Shown one piece after another: positions 1 through 6,959 of a stretch of DNA of 11,582 nt. The translations under genes were made by a program, and so were the position numbers. Under the pieces are notes generated by a model. That model was not told where the DNA came from and ran no database searches. It worked only from the letters and a program-made list of their open reading frames with translations. Origin of the DNA: Clostridiales bacterium (GTDB lineage: Bacteria > Bacillota > Clostridia > Oscillospirales > Oscillospiraceae); assembly GCA_019420945.1 (NCBI GenBank), contig JAHZGF010000029.1, forward strand, positions 1 through 11,582. The letters are read 5' to 3'. Numbering within the stretch: position 1 is the stretch's first letter; each line of letters starts with the position of its first letter.

Positions 1-247
1 ATGAGGAAACTCCCCGGCAGGACATGGGCGGTATGACCATGGGGTGGTAGGTATATCAGAAACTGCGCCGCAGAGTCAAAGATAAAAGCCCTTCCCATGG
101 AGCAAAAGATCCGCACAGGGAATGAGATGCTGTTAACAATGATACAGAAAAAATCAAATGATAACTTTTTCTGAATTCTACGCTGTGCCACTGGATAGTT
201 TTCTCTTTCTGCGCTATGTTGTGTTGCTGACAAAGGAGGCGGCGCAT
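1..247. other. Leader region upstream of the recombinase unit
   Basis: No convincing gene is seen here. A frame open from the window edge ends in TAG at 48-50 (last residues DMGGMTMGW) and could be the tail of a gene lying to the left, but it is too short to judge. The rest has stops in all forward frames apart from an upstream extension of the next gene that lacks a ribosome site. I found no clear -35/-10 pair. A strong ribosome site, AAAGGAGG, lies near 231-238 and fixes the start of the next gene at 248. Confidence 0.4.
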
Positions 248-550
248 ATGCGAGATATGTTGGAAAACCTATACTTTGGAAACATCACCCCCAACGATCA
301 GAATGTCAGATCGGGGACTGCCCTGAAAAAGGCCATGGAACAGTCGGCAGAGTGCGAGGAAAAGCTCACCGCCCTGCTGGAGGACAAGGAAAAAACATTG
401 CTGCTCCGGCTCATCAACGCGGAGAACGAGATCGGCAGCACCATGGCCCTGGAAAACTTCATCCTGTGGTTCCGCTTGGGAGTACGCATGATCCTGGAGT
501 CCCTGGACGAGGACGACGGCAGCTTAATCGACCAAAATAAGGAGGAATAG
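248..550 (+). CDS. DUF6809-like small protein
   Basis: This 100-aa acidic, largely helical protein has no signal peptide or membrane segment. The N-terminal pattern LENLYFGNITPND, the central KKAMEQSAECEEKLTALL helix and the C-terminal ENFILWFRLGVRMILE block match my memory of DUF6809, a family of unknown function common in Clostridia and often found near mobile elements. The ATG at 248 is chosen over an in-frame ATG at 158 because AAAGGAGG sits just upstream of it. The stop is 3 bases before the next gene, whose ribosome site (GGAGG, 541-545) lies inside this reading frame, so the two are probably co-transcribed and translationally coupled. A role as accessory factor for the two downstream recombinases is inference from position only. 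Confidence 0.72.
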   Translation: MRDMLENLYFGNITPNDQNVRSGTALKKAMEQSAECEEKLTALLEDKEKTLLLRLINAENEIGSTMALENFILWFRLGVRMILESLDEDDGSLIDQNKEE

Positions 551-553
551 CCT

Positions 554-1756
554 ATGGCAAAACGCAGGCCGTCCGGCGACGGCATGGTCCGGAAACGGGA
601 AGACGGCCGCTGGGAGGGCCGCATCGTGGTGGGCCACAAGGAAAACGGCGATTCCATCTTCCGCTATGTCTACGCAGATACCCAAAAGGAACTGACCTCT
701 AAACTCCGGCAGAACATCGACGCCTACCAAGGTGTGAAGCTGACCGAGGACAGCCGTATGACCCTGACGGAGTGGTTGGATCGCTGGCTGGAGCAGATGG
801 CACTCACCATCCGGCCCAGCACTTTGGACCGATACCACAGTGATATGGAGCATCATGTCAAGCCCTACCTGGGGCACAAGAAACTCACCCAGATCACGGC
901 AGTGGATCTGAGAGAACTCTACCACACGCTCCAGGAGCGTGGCCGGATCGCCCCTCGCCCCGGCCAAGGTCCCGGCCTCTCTCCCGCCACCGTCCACGGT
1001 ATCCACGCCGCCCTCCACCAGGCCCTCCAAGCGGCGGCAGACCAGTGCCTGATACCCAACAACCCCGCCAAACAGGTGGCCCCGCCTAAGATCACCCACA
1101 AGCCCATGAAAATTCTAAACGAGGAACAGATGGACACTTTCCTGGCGGCGGTGGATGGCAATGAAATCTGGCGAGATTTCTTCTACACGGAGCTGACCAC
1201 CGGCCTGCGGCTGGGTGAGATCTGTGGCCTCATGTGGAACGACTTTGATGGGCAAAAGGGCACTCTTAGGGTCAACCGCACGCTGCATAAAGAAAACGGT
1301 GGCCGTCTGGTGGCGGGAGACACCAAGACCTACGCTGGAACCCGGACCATCCTCCTACCCACCAGCACAGCGGAACGGCTGCGGCTGCGAAAAAAGACTT
1401 CCTACTCCCCGTGGATCTTCCATGACCCACTTCGCCCGGAAGCCCCGCTGAACCCCGGCACCGCATACCGCCAGCTGAAAAAAGTCCTGCAGGAGACCAA
1501 ACTGCCTGAACTCAGATTCCACGATTTAAGGCACACCTTCGCCACCCACGCTCTGGCCAATGGCGTGGATGCTAAGACCCTCTCGGGTATCTTGGGCCAC
1601 ACCAAGGCCAGCTTCACCCTGGACACCTACACCCACACCACAACGGACATGCACAAAAAAGCCGCCGAAATTGTTGGCGGTTTCCTGACTGACTACTTAG
1701 GAGAGGAGATGGCCCCATGGCAAAGCGAAAACGGGGAGGCGGCAGTCTCCACCTGA
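554..1756 (+). CDS. Tyrosine recombinase, first of a tandem pair
   Basis: This 400-aa phage-type integrase would cut and rejoin DNA at specific sites through a covalent 3'-phosphotyrosine link. Residues about 8-60 form a three-strand arm-binding domain (GRWEGRIVVGHKENG...), about 65-170 the SAM-like core-binding domain, and 185-385 the catalytic domain. All catalytic residues are visible: Arg219 in TTGLRLGE, Lys258, His323 and Arg326 in HDLRH, His349 in LGH, and the nucleophile Tyr359 in LDTYTH. Length is normal for the family. The start at 554 has GGAGG at 541-545. The last 40 bases overlap the next recombinase gene in another frame, implying coupled translation. The C-terminal tail after residue 385 is non-conserved, as expected for sequence that also carries the next gene's start. 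It looks intact. Its target site is unknown. Confidence 0.93.
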   Translation: MAKRRPSGDGMVRKREDGRWEGRIVVGHKENGDSIFRYVYADTQKELTSKLRQNIDAYQGVKLTEDSRMTLTEWLDRWLEQMALTIRPSTLDRYHSDMEHHVKPYLGHKKLTQITAVDLRELYHTLQERGRIAPRPGQGPGLSPATVHGIHAALHQALQAAADQCLIPNNPAKQVAPPKITHKPMKILNEEQMDTFLAAVDGNEIWRDFFYTELTTGLRLGEICGLMWNDFDGQKGTLRVNRTLHKENGGRLVAGDTKTYAGTRTILLPTSTAERLRLRKKTSYSPWIFHDPLRPEAPLNPGTAYRQLKKVLQETKLPELRFHDLRHTFATHALANGVDAKTLSGILGHTKASFTLDTYTHTTTDMHKKAAEIVGGFLTDYLGEEMAPWQSENGEAAVST

Positions 1757-3144
1757 GAAAGGACGGTCGCTGGGAAGGCCGAGTGGTCATTGGCTATGAC
1801 GAGAAAGGTCTGCCAGTCACCAAAAACGTTCTGGCCAGGACGAAAAACGAATGCGCGGCGAAGCTGGCACAGCTCCGGGAAATGCTGAAAGAGCCTGCGC
1901 TAAATCAGCCCAAACCAGGGATCTTACTGGCCGACTGGCTGGACCTCTGGTATCAGGGGTATAAGAAGCCAAACATCCGTCCCAATACCCAGATGTCATA
2001 CGAACGGCGAATTTATCAGCATATCATCCCCGCCTTGGGCGGTATCCCGCTGGACAAGCTGACCACCGGAGACATTCAGGGATTCTACACCGATCTCAAG
2101 AAAAACGGCAGGCTGCTTCGCACCGAGCTCTATGGCGAGGGCCTGTCCGACCAGACCGTCCGGGGCATCCACACCACCCTCCATGCCGCTCTGGACAGAG
2201 CTGTGGAGGAAAAGTTGCTCTTCCGCAACCCGGCGGACAACTGCAAGCTTCCCTCTGCCAAGGCCAGGGAAATGCAGGTGCTGACGCCGGAAGAAATCCA
2301 GCGGCTGCTGATTCAGGCCAAGGAGGATGGCTGCTACGAACTCCTGCTGCTGGAACTGGCCACCGGCCTGCGCAGGGGTGAGATCTTAGCACTCCAATGG
2401 GGTGACCTGAATTTCCGCACCGGGGCACTGCGAGTAGAGCGGCAGGTACACCGGGTAAAGGGCGAGCTGGTGGTATCTCCTCCCAAGACTAAGGCAGGCA
2501 ATCGGACGATTCTTCTCCCTACTCCTGTTTTGAAGGTCTTAAAAGCATACCAGAAAACCGTCCACTCCTGCTGGATGTTCCCTTCTCCAGTCAAGGAAGA
2601 CTCGCCTATGGACCCAGCTGCTGTCCGGAAGCGGCTCCAGACGGTGCTGGAGCGGGCGGAGTGCAAGCGTCTCCGGTTCCACGATCTGCGGCACACCTTC
2701 GCTACCGCCTCTCTGGAGCACGGCATGGACATCAAGACCCTGAGTACCATCATCGGCCATGTGTCCAGCACCACCACCCTAAACACCTACACCCACGTCA
2801 CCGATGCCATGCGGCAGAGCGCGGCGGACAAAATCGACAGGGGGATCGGGAGAGCCGAACCGAAACCCAGACAAGAGCCCGTACCCCAGAAACCCGTCCC
2901 CAGCACCTTCCAAGCCCGCAAGGGACAGCGGCGCAAACCGGGCACCGGATGTGTCAGTCGGATCAATGACCACCTGTGGGAGGGCCGCTACTCCCCCATC
3001 ATCAACGGCCAGCGCATGGCCCGGAATATCTACGCCAAAACGGAGGCGGAGTGTGAGGAAAAACTGGCCACTCTGATTCAGGAGATGAAGTCAGCGATCG
3101 CCGCGGAGAACAAGCGGCGGAGACAAGCAGAACTGGCAAGTTGA
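1717..3144 (+). CDS. Tyrosine recombinase with a second, C-terminal arm-binding domain
   Basis: This 475-aa integrase is a paralogue of the preceding gene. An N-terminal arm-binding domain (about 7-57), a core-binding domain (about 68-175) and a catalytic domain (about 188-375) are present, with Arg219 (ATGLRRGE), Lys257, His322 and Arg325 (HDLRH), His348 (IGH) and Tyr358 (LNTYTH). A proline-rich linker (about 380-400) leads to residues 405-457, which repeat the N-terminal fold: compare KDGRWEGRVVIGYDEKG with NDHLWEGRYSPIINGQ, and ARTKNECAAKLAQL with AKTEAECEEKLATL. Ordinary integrases of this class are about 380-400 aa and lack this extension. The ATG at 1717 follows GGAGAGGAG (1700-1708) inside the upstream gene. 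A terminator follows at 3174. It may act with its partner as a heteromeric recombinase; that is inference. Confidence 0.93.
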   Translation: MAKRKRGGGSLHLRKDGRWEGRVVIGYDEKGLPVTKNVLARTKNECAAKLAQLREMLKEPALNQPKPGILLADWLDLWYQGYKKPNIRPNTQMSYERRIYQHIIPALGGIPLDKLTTGDIQGFYTDLKKNGRLLRTELYGEGLSDQTVRGIHTTLHAALDRAVEEKLLFRNPADNCKLPSAKAREMQVLTPEEIQRLLIQAKEDGCYELLLLELATGLRRGEILALQWGDLNFRTGALRVERQVHRVKGELVVSPPKTKAGNRTILLPTPVLKVLKAYQKTVHSCWMFPSPVKEDSPMDPAAVRKRLQTVLERAECKRLRFHDLRHTFATASLEHGMDIKTLSTIIGHVSSTTTLNTYTHVTDAMRQSAADKIDRGIGRAEPKPRQEPVPQKPVPSTFQARKGQRRKPGTGCVSRINDHLWEGRYSPIINGQRMARNIYAKTEAECEEKLATLIQEMKSAIAAENKRRRQAELAS

Positions 3145-3173
3145 CCAGGGCAATTCGGCGCAATACACAAACA

Positions 3174-3212
3174 GGCCTTCGAAGGCAAAATGCCCTCGGA
3201 GGCCCATTTTTT
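3174..3212 (+). terminator. Terminator of the tandem recombinase unit
   Basis: The arms GGCCTTCGAAGGC (3174-3186) and GCCCTCGGAGGCC (3192-3204) form a 13-position stem with one G-U pair and one A-C mismatch around an AAAAT loop, followed by six T residues at 3207-3212. It lies about 30 bases after the stop of the second recombinase. Confidence 0.85.
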
Positions 3213-3288
3213 CCTGTCTGTGGCTGGTTCTGTGGTCAACGGCAAAAGCTGAAATTCGAACTATCAAAAATAGTTGCAAAAAGCAAAT

Positions 3289-3324
3289 AAAACGCCCGCT
3301 TTTCGCTTGAAAAGCGGGCGTTTT
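3289..3324. terminator. Perfect bidirectional terminator hairpin, probably the ancestral tRNA-Thr terminator
   Basis: The arms AAAACGCCCGCTTTTC (3289-3304) and GAAAAGCGGGCGTTTT (3309-3324) pair perfectly around GCTT, with A/T tracts at both ends, so it can work in both directions. It touches the tRNA-derived repeat that starts at 3326. Read on the minus strand, this is where a tRNA-Thr transcript would have ended before the island inserted. Confidence 0.85.
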
Positions 3325-3325
3325 G

Positions 3326-3370
3326 TGGAGCTGCTACCCAGATTTGAACTGGGGACCTCATCCTTACCAA
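3326..3370 (-). repeat. attL: 45-bp copy of the 3' part of tRNA-Thr
   Basis: These 45 bases are identical to 11346-11390 inside the intact tRNA-Thr(GGT). They run from the encoded CCA end to the anticodon loop and then diverge abruptly at 3371. This is the usual product of integration into a tRNA gene: the displaced original 3' end stays at the far side of the element. It is not a functional tRNA, since the D-arm and 5' acceptor strand are missing. Confidence 0.95.
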
Positions 3371-3492
3371 TTATAGTTGACCTTGTTTTGGCTTGCCGTC
3401 TTTTGTCGTATCTTAAACTTTGTACCTGTTGCGGCACAATGGATTGGCGGATTCCTCTTGCCGTATCTTTATGTAGACTGTTGTAGCCTTAC

Positions 3493-3537
3493 CTCAATCC
3501 TTTTAGCGTGTAGCTCAATCCTTTGCTCAATCCTTTT
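3493..3537 (+). repeat. Left-end arm-type repeats, three copies of CTCAATCCTTT
   Basis: CTCAATCCTTT occurs at 3493-3503, 3514-3524 and 3526-3536, the last two 12 bases apart. The same motif occurs twice with identical 12-base spacing near the right end (11226-11248). Repeats confined to both inner ends of an integrase-driven element are typical of integrase arm-binding sites. Confidence 0.65.
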
Positions 3538-3874
3538 CGGACAACCTCACCCCTGGGGGAAATGGCCCACCGGGGCCGCCCCCCACCTTACCCGTCCGAG
3601 TAGTCGAAAGCGGGGAAAGGGTTTTGAAAATTTCAGCGAGACGTAAAAGGGTTTTATTGCTTACGCCGTACTGCTTGCCGATGCGTCCGGCGGTGCCGTC
3701 TTTGACTTCTCTTCTGGCCTTAAACGAACTGGACATTTTGTCCGATTCGTTTTTTGCATTGTCATTGCCTGGCTGACCGCCAATAGCCATCTTCTCCGCC
3801 TCATACTGTTTCCCCCGGAGATAGGACTTCTGTTCCTCTGTCAGATTGCGGCGGCCAAGCTGGTTTTGATATAT
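3527..3874 (-). pseudogene. Remnant of a ParB-like/plasmid-type DNA-binding protein
   Basis: The minus strand is open from a TAG at 3875-3877 to a stop at 3527-3529. The first part reads NQLGRRNLTEEQKSYLRGKQYEAEK, then a GGQPGNDNAKNE stretch and an HTH-like segment GRIGKQYGVSNKTLLRLAEIF. This order matches the middle of ParB-like proteins carried by Clostridia mobile elements, as I recall them. The N-terminal ParB nuclease-like domain is absent: an in-frame stop immediately precedes the conserved part and no start codon lies there (the first ATG, at 3790, cuts into the conserved block). The homology ends after LRLAEIF, and the remaining tail is glycine/proline-rich and unrelated. I read it as a fragment cut at both ends. 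A short product from ATG 3790 (87 aa) cannot be excluded. Confidence 0.6.
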
Positions 3875-3920
3875 CTATCTATATATCGTAGAGCGACCAA
3901 TAAAAAAACACAAAATAGCA

Positions 3921-3949
3921 TTGACATTGACGGCAAGCTGTGATAATAT
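3921..3949 (+). promoter_or_regulatory. Promoter of the replication/packaging operon
   Basis: A perfect TTGACA at 3921-3926 is followed after 17 bases by TAATAT (3944-3949), or after 15 bases by GATAAT (3942-3947), in an AT-rich setting. No other strong promoter precedes the genes at 4087-6756. The transcript would start near 3956 and run through a leader of about 130 bases with a terminator-like hairpin. Confidence 0.7.
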
Positions 3950-4022
3950 ACAAACATAGGATGCGCAGCCTATATTTCCTAAATGAATATTTGCACCTTG
4001 CCACAGGGCGAGTGTAGACAGC

Positions 4023-4070
4023 CAGAGGGCTATAGATCGAGCAATCGGTCTATGGCCCTCTTTTTGTTTT
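4023..4070 (+). terminator. Leader terminator, possible attenuator
   Basis: GAGGGCTATAGATCGA and TCGGTCTATGGCCCTC (about 4025-4062) form a 16-bp stem, with two G-U pairs, around a short loop. It is followed by TTTTTGTTTT. The structure lies between the promoter at 3921 and the first gene at 4087, so transcription of the operon must pass it. Nothing upstream of the promoter on this strand needs a terminator. A regulated attenuator is therefore more likely than a plain terminator, but no anti-terminator pairing was firmly identified. Confidence 0.7.
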
Positions 4071-4086
4071 GTCGAAAGGAGATTGT

Positions 4087-4299
4087 ATGCACAAGAAGAT
4101 TTATCAAGATGCGGTTTATCAGGGCTATACGGAGACACAGAAGATCACCGGCTTATCCCGTGGAGCACTTACGAGAGGGCGTGACCAGGGGATTTTCCCC
4201 CACATTAAAAGCGGAACCCGGACGCTGTTCAATGTGCCCGCCTTATTGGAGGTGCTGGAACAGATGTCCACCGGCAACAAGGAGGGTGTGCAGCAGTGA
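4087..4299 (+). CDS. Excisionase/AlpA-type HTH protein
   Basis: This 70-aa protein has a winged-helix/HTH segment of the excisionase or MerR N-terminal type: TETQKITGLSRGALTRGRDQ, then a basic wing IKSGTRTLFNVPALLEVLEQM. Such proteins bend DNA at attachment sites to favour excision, or act as small transcription regulators. The start at 4087 has AAAGGAGA at 4075-4082; an in-frame TTG at 4069 is rejected because it precedes this ribosome site. It is the first gene after the leader terminator and is followed by the replication gene. Its position opposite the integrase end does not exclude an excisionase role, since both ends join in the excised circle. Which of the two small HTH proteins in the island serves excision cannot be decided from sequence. 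Confidence 0.75.
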   Translation: MHKKIYQDAVYQGYTETQKITGLSRGALTRGRDQGIFPHIKSGTRTLFNVPALLEVLEQMSTGNKEGVQQ

Positions 4300-4433
4300 A
4301 CAGAAAGGGGACTGCCCGCCCCTATGCTGGAACACCGAGGCGGACAGAAGGAAAGCGTATATTCTTCTTGTTGAGTATATCGCACACTCCCCCGATAGTC
4401 AACAGGAAGGGGGAATTGTATGGTAGAGATTGA
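4296..4433 (+). CDS. Possible small coupled ORF, 45 aa, doubtful
   Basis: A GTG at 4296 overlaps the TGA of the preceding gene (GTGA) and has GGAGGG at 4281-4286, a favourable layout for coupled translation. The product would be a basic 45-aa peptide (MNRKGTARPYAGTPRR...) whose end overlaps the start of the replication gene at 4420. I recognise no family. Apart from this the stretch 4300-4419 holds no feature. Confidence 0.22.
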   Translation: MNRKGTARPYAGTPRRTEGKRIFFLLSISHTPPIVNRKGELYGRD

Positions 4434-6756
4434 CAATCTCCCCGCAGTGCTGAAAGAGGAATGTCTGTTTTGCTGCTGGCGGTATGAGGATAGGAACGGG
4501 AAACGCACAAAGGTTCCCTACAATCCAAAAACGGGCGGCAGGGCGCAAAGTACTAACCCGGACACCTTTGCCCCGCTGCCTGTGGCAATAAGCGCGATGG
4601 AGCGAGGGAATTATGACGGGATCGGCATTGGTATTTTCAAGGATATAGGCGCAATCGACGCAGACCACTGCGTAACCGAAAGCGGCGAACTCTCCCCGCT
4701 GGCCTTTGATGTGGTGAACATGGTGCAGGGCTATACAGAATTTTCTCCCAGTAAAACGGGTTTGCGGATTTTGTTTAAGGCCACAGGCTTTCTGTATGAT
4801 AAGGCCCGCTACTATATCAATAATCAAAAGCTGGGCTTAGAAGTCTACATTGCAGGGAGCACGAACAAATTTGTTACTGTGACCGGCGACGCATTGACAC
4901 CGGGGTTTAACCTGGAAGAACGAGGGGAACAGCTTGCGGCAGTGCTGAAAAAGTACATGGTGCGCCCACAGGCGAAGAAACCCACACCTCCCGCCCCTTC
5001 TGGCGGCGTGGACATGGATGACCACGCACTGATTGAAAAGGCAAAGCGTGGCCGAAATGGGGCGCAGTTCTCCGCTCTATGGAATGGGGACACGACCGGC
5101 TATCAATCGCAATCCGAGGCCGACATTGCCCTTTGCAATATGCTGGCGTTCTGGACAAACAGAGATGCGGAGCGCATTGACCGCCTTTTCCGTGCGTCCG
5201 GCCTGATGCGGGATAAATGGGACAGGCGGCAGAGCGGGAGCACATACGGGGCGCTGACCATTCAAAACGCTGTCAATTCAACCGGGGCGGGGTATGACCC
5301 GCAAGCCCATTTCCAGCGCAAGGCGGAGAGGATCACCGTAAAGACCACAGCGGGGGAAGTAAAACTTGCCGACCTCCACCCGGACAAAAACGACCGTTAT
5401 GAATGGAGCGACATCGGCAACGGAAACCTCTTTGCCGACTGGTACAAGGAGCGGGCGCGATATTCCCCGGAGCGCAAGCGATGGTTTATCTATAACGGAA
5501 AAGTGTGGGAGCCGGATGCGGGAAATCTGCGGGCGATGGAATTATGTAAGAAACTGGCGGATGACCTGACGATTTATGCCCTATCCATTTCCGATGAGCG
5601 GCAGCGCAATGAGTATTTGGACTTTGTGCGCCGCTGGCAGCGCCGCAATTACCGGGAAACCGTGCTAAAGGATGCGGCCAGCGTCTACCCGGTGCGGTTA
5701 GATGATTTTGATCGAGATCCATTCTTGTTTAACTGTATCAATGGGACGCTTGACTTGCGCAACGGCTTTTTCCGCCCACACTCCCCCGCCGATATGCTGT
5801 CAAAACTGTCCGGGGTAGAGTATGACGCTGAGGCCAAGTGTGAACGCTGGGAGCGCCACATTGAGGAAGTCATGGAGGGGAGCACCGGGAAGGCCCTGTT
5901 TTTGCAAAAGGCAATGGGGTACACGCTGACCGGCGACACCCAGCACGAATGTTTTTTCATCCTCTATGGGCCGACCAGCAGAAACGGCAAGGGCGTCACA
6001 ATGGAAACCTTTATGAAGTTAATGGGGGACTACGGGCGCACGGCCAAGCCGGACAGCATCGCCCAAAAGCAGACCACCAACAGCAACGGGCCGAGCGAGG
6101 ATATAGCACGATTGGCCGGGGCCAGATTTGTAAACATCAGCGAGCCAGACAAAAAACTTGTGCTATCTAGCGCATTGGTGAAAACGCTGACAGGGCGCGA
6201 CAAAATCACAGCGCGGTTTCTGAATGAAAATAGTTTTGAGTTTTATCCACAGTTTAAGTTGTTCGTCAACAGCAACTACCTCCCGACCTGTACAGATATA
6301 ACTCTGTTTTCCTCTGACCGAGTGAAAATCATTCCCTTTGAGCACCACTTCACAGAGGCAGAGCGGGACACCGGGCTAAAGGCAGAACTGTCAAAGCCGG
6401 AGAATTTGAGTGGAATTTTGAATTGGTGCTTTGAGGGCCTGCGGATGATCGAGGAAACCGGCTTTGATGCCCCGGAGGAAGTCATAGCGGCCACAGCCGA
6501 GTATCGGAAGAACAGCGACAAGATCGGGCGGTTTGTGGATGAAGAAATGGTGCCGGAACCCCTGGCGGAAACCAGGACGGGAGAAATCTACCCCAGGTAT
6601 AAAGCATGGTGCGAGCACAACGGATTTTTCCCGGAGAACGCCGCAAACTTCAAATCTTCCCTTGCCAACATTGCCACAGTGACGAAGCGGAGGCCCAGCG
6701 GGAGCGGCAGAGGTGCAAACGCTGTCAGCCTACTTGTGGGGTATCGGTTTAGGTGA
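4420..6756 (+). CDS. Primase/SF3 helicase replication protein (P4-alpha-like organisation)
   Basis: This 778-aa protein would initiate replication of the excised element. Residues 1-165 resemble the primase-polymerase domain of the NrS-1 phage type: KVPYNPKTG, the acidic pair Asp80 and Asp82 in AIDADHC, the SPSKTGLRILFK segment (109-120) and LEVYIAGSTNKFVTVTG. Residues about 430-510 match the D5_N domain. An SF3 helicase core follows: Walker A GPTSRNGKG (517-525, Lys524), Walker B region ARFVNISEPD with Glu575, motif C KLFVNSN (613-619), and a likely arginine finger in SSDRVKIIPF (Arg634). A winged-helix-like C-terminus (about 700-770) could bind the origin. The start at 4420 follows AGGAAGGGGG. 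It lies just upstream of the iteron region 6765-6860, as origins often do for satellite Rep proteins. Confidence 0.9.
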   Translation: MVEIDNLPAVLKEECLFCCWRYEDRNGKRTKVPYNPKTGGRAQSTNPDTFAPLPVAISAMERGNYDGIGIGIFKDIGAIDADHCVTESGELSPLAFDVVNMVQGYTEFSPSKTGLRILFKATGFLYDKARYYINNQKLGLEVYIAGSTNKFVTVTGDALTPGFNLEERGEQLAAVLKKYMVRPQAKKPTPPAPSGGVDMDDHALIEKAKRGRNGAQFSALWNGDTTGYQSQSEADIALCNMLAFWTNRDAERIDRLFRASGLMRDKWDRRQSGSTYGALTIQNAVNSTGAGYDPQAHFQRKAERITVKTTAGEVKLADLHPDKNDRYEWSDIGNGNLFADWYKERARYSPERKRWFIYNGKVWEPDAGNLRAMELCKKLADDLTIYALSISDERQRNEYLDFVRRWQRRNYRETVLKDAASVYPVRLDDFDRDPFLFNCINGTLDLRNGFFRPHSPADMLSKLSGVEYDAEAKCERWERHIEEVMEGSTGKALFLQKAMGYTLTGDTQHECFFILYGPTSRNGKGVTMETFMKLMGDYGRTAKPDSIAQKQTTNSNGPSEDIARLAGARFVNISEPDKKLVLSSALVKTLTGRDKITARFLNENSFEFYPQFKLFVNSNYLPTCTDITLFSSDRVKIIPFEHHFTEAERDTGLKAELSKPENLSGILNWCFEGLRMIEETGFDAPEEVIAATAEYRKNSDKIGRFVDEEMVPEPLAETRTGEIYPRYKAWCEHNGFFPENAANFKSSLANIATVTKRRPSGSGRGANAVSLLVGYRFR

Positions 6757-6959
6757 ATTTCATGGGTGTGTGTCGGCGTGTGTCGGGTTTTTATATCGGT
6801 AAAAATTTTCTTAGGAAACGCGAGAGCGACCAAAAACGCCGACACACCTTGACACACACCTCCAACCAAGTCACGGTGTGGGAGTAGAGAAAGCCCAGCT
6901 TTACACCTATTTTTCCACGAATAAAAGCATTTCAAAATTTCTGATAGGAGTGTGATATT
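6757..6959. other. Candidate replication origin with iterons
   Basis: This gap between the replication gene and the TerS-like gene holds ordered repeats. GTGTGTCGG occurs at 6768-6776 and 6778-6786, exactly 10 bases (one helical turn) apart. Its inverse CCGACACAC is at 6839-6847, and a weaker copy TTGACACAC at 6849-6857 is again 10 bases on. The 12-mer GTGTGTCGGCGT (6768-6779) has a perfect inverted partner at 6836-6847. Between the two clusters lies an AT-rich stretch (6788-6815) that could melt. Position just after a primase-helicase gene matches SaPI-type origins. The remainder (6861-6943) shows nothing further; AGGAG at 6946-6950 serves the next gene. Confidence 0.68.

Noticed and set aside
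524..1099. 191-aa open frame on the minus strand
   Set aside because: It lies fully antisense to the first recombinase, has no ribosome site, and its sequence shows no family pattern; it is a shadow of a GC-rich gene.
3326..3370. Second tRNA-Thr gene at the left end
   Set aside because: Only the 3' part matches; the sequence beyond 3370 lacks the anticodon 5' stem, D-arm and acceptor strand.
3371..3646. Forward frames at the left island end (70 and 89 aa)
   Set aside because: They have no ribosome sites and cover the attachment and arm repeats; composition is not protein-like.
3983..4426. 147-aa forward frame starting in the leader
   Set aside because: No ribosome site before ATG 3983; it runs through the terminator hairpin and across the HTH gene in another frame. 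Only its first codons could matter as a leader peptide.
6765..6848. Inverted repeat read as a transcription terminator of the replication gene
   Set aside because: The arms are about 56 bases apart with no T run after the second arm, and each arm is built of repeats with 10-base period; an origin-type array explains it better, though some termination effect is possible.
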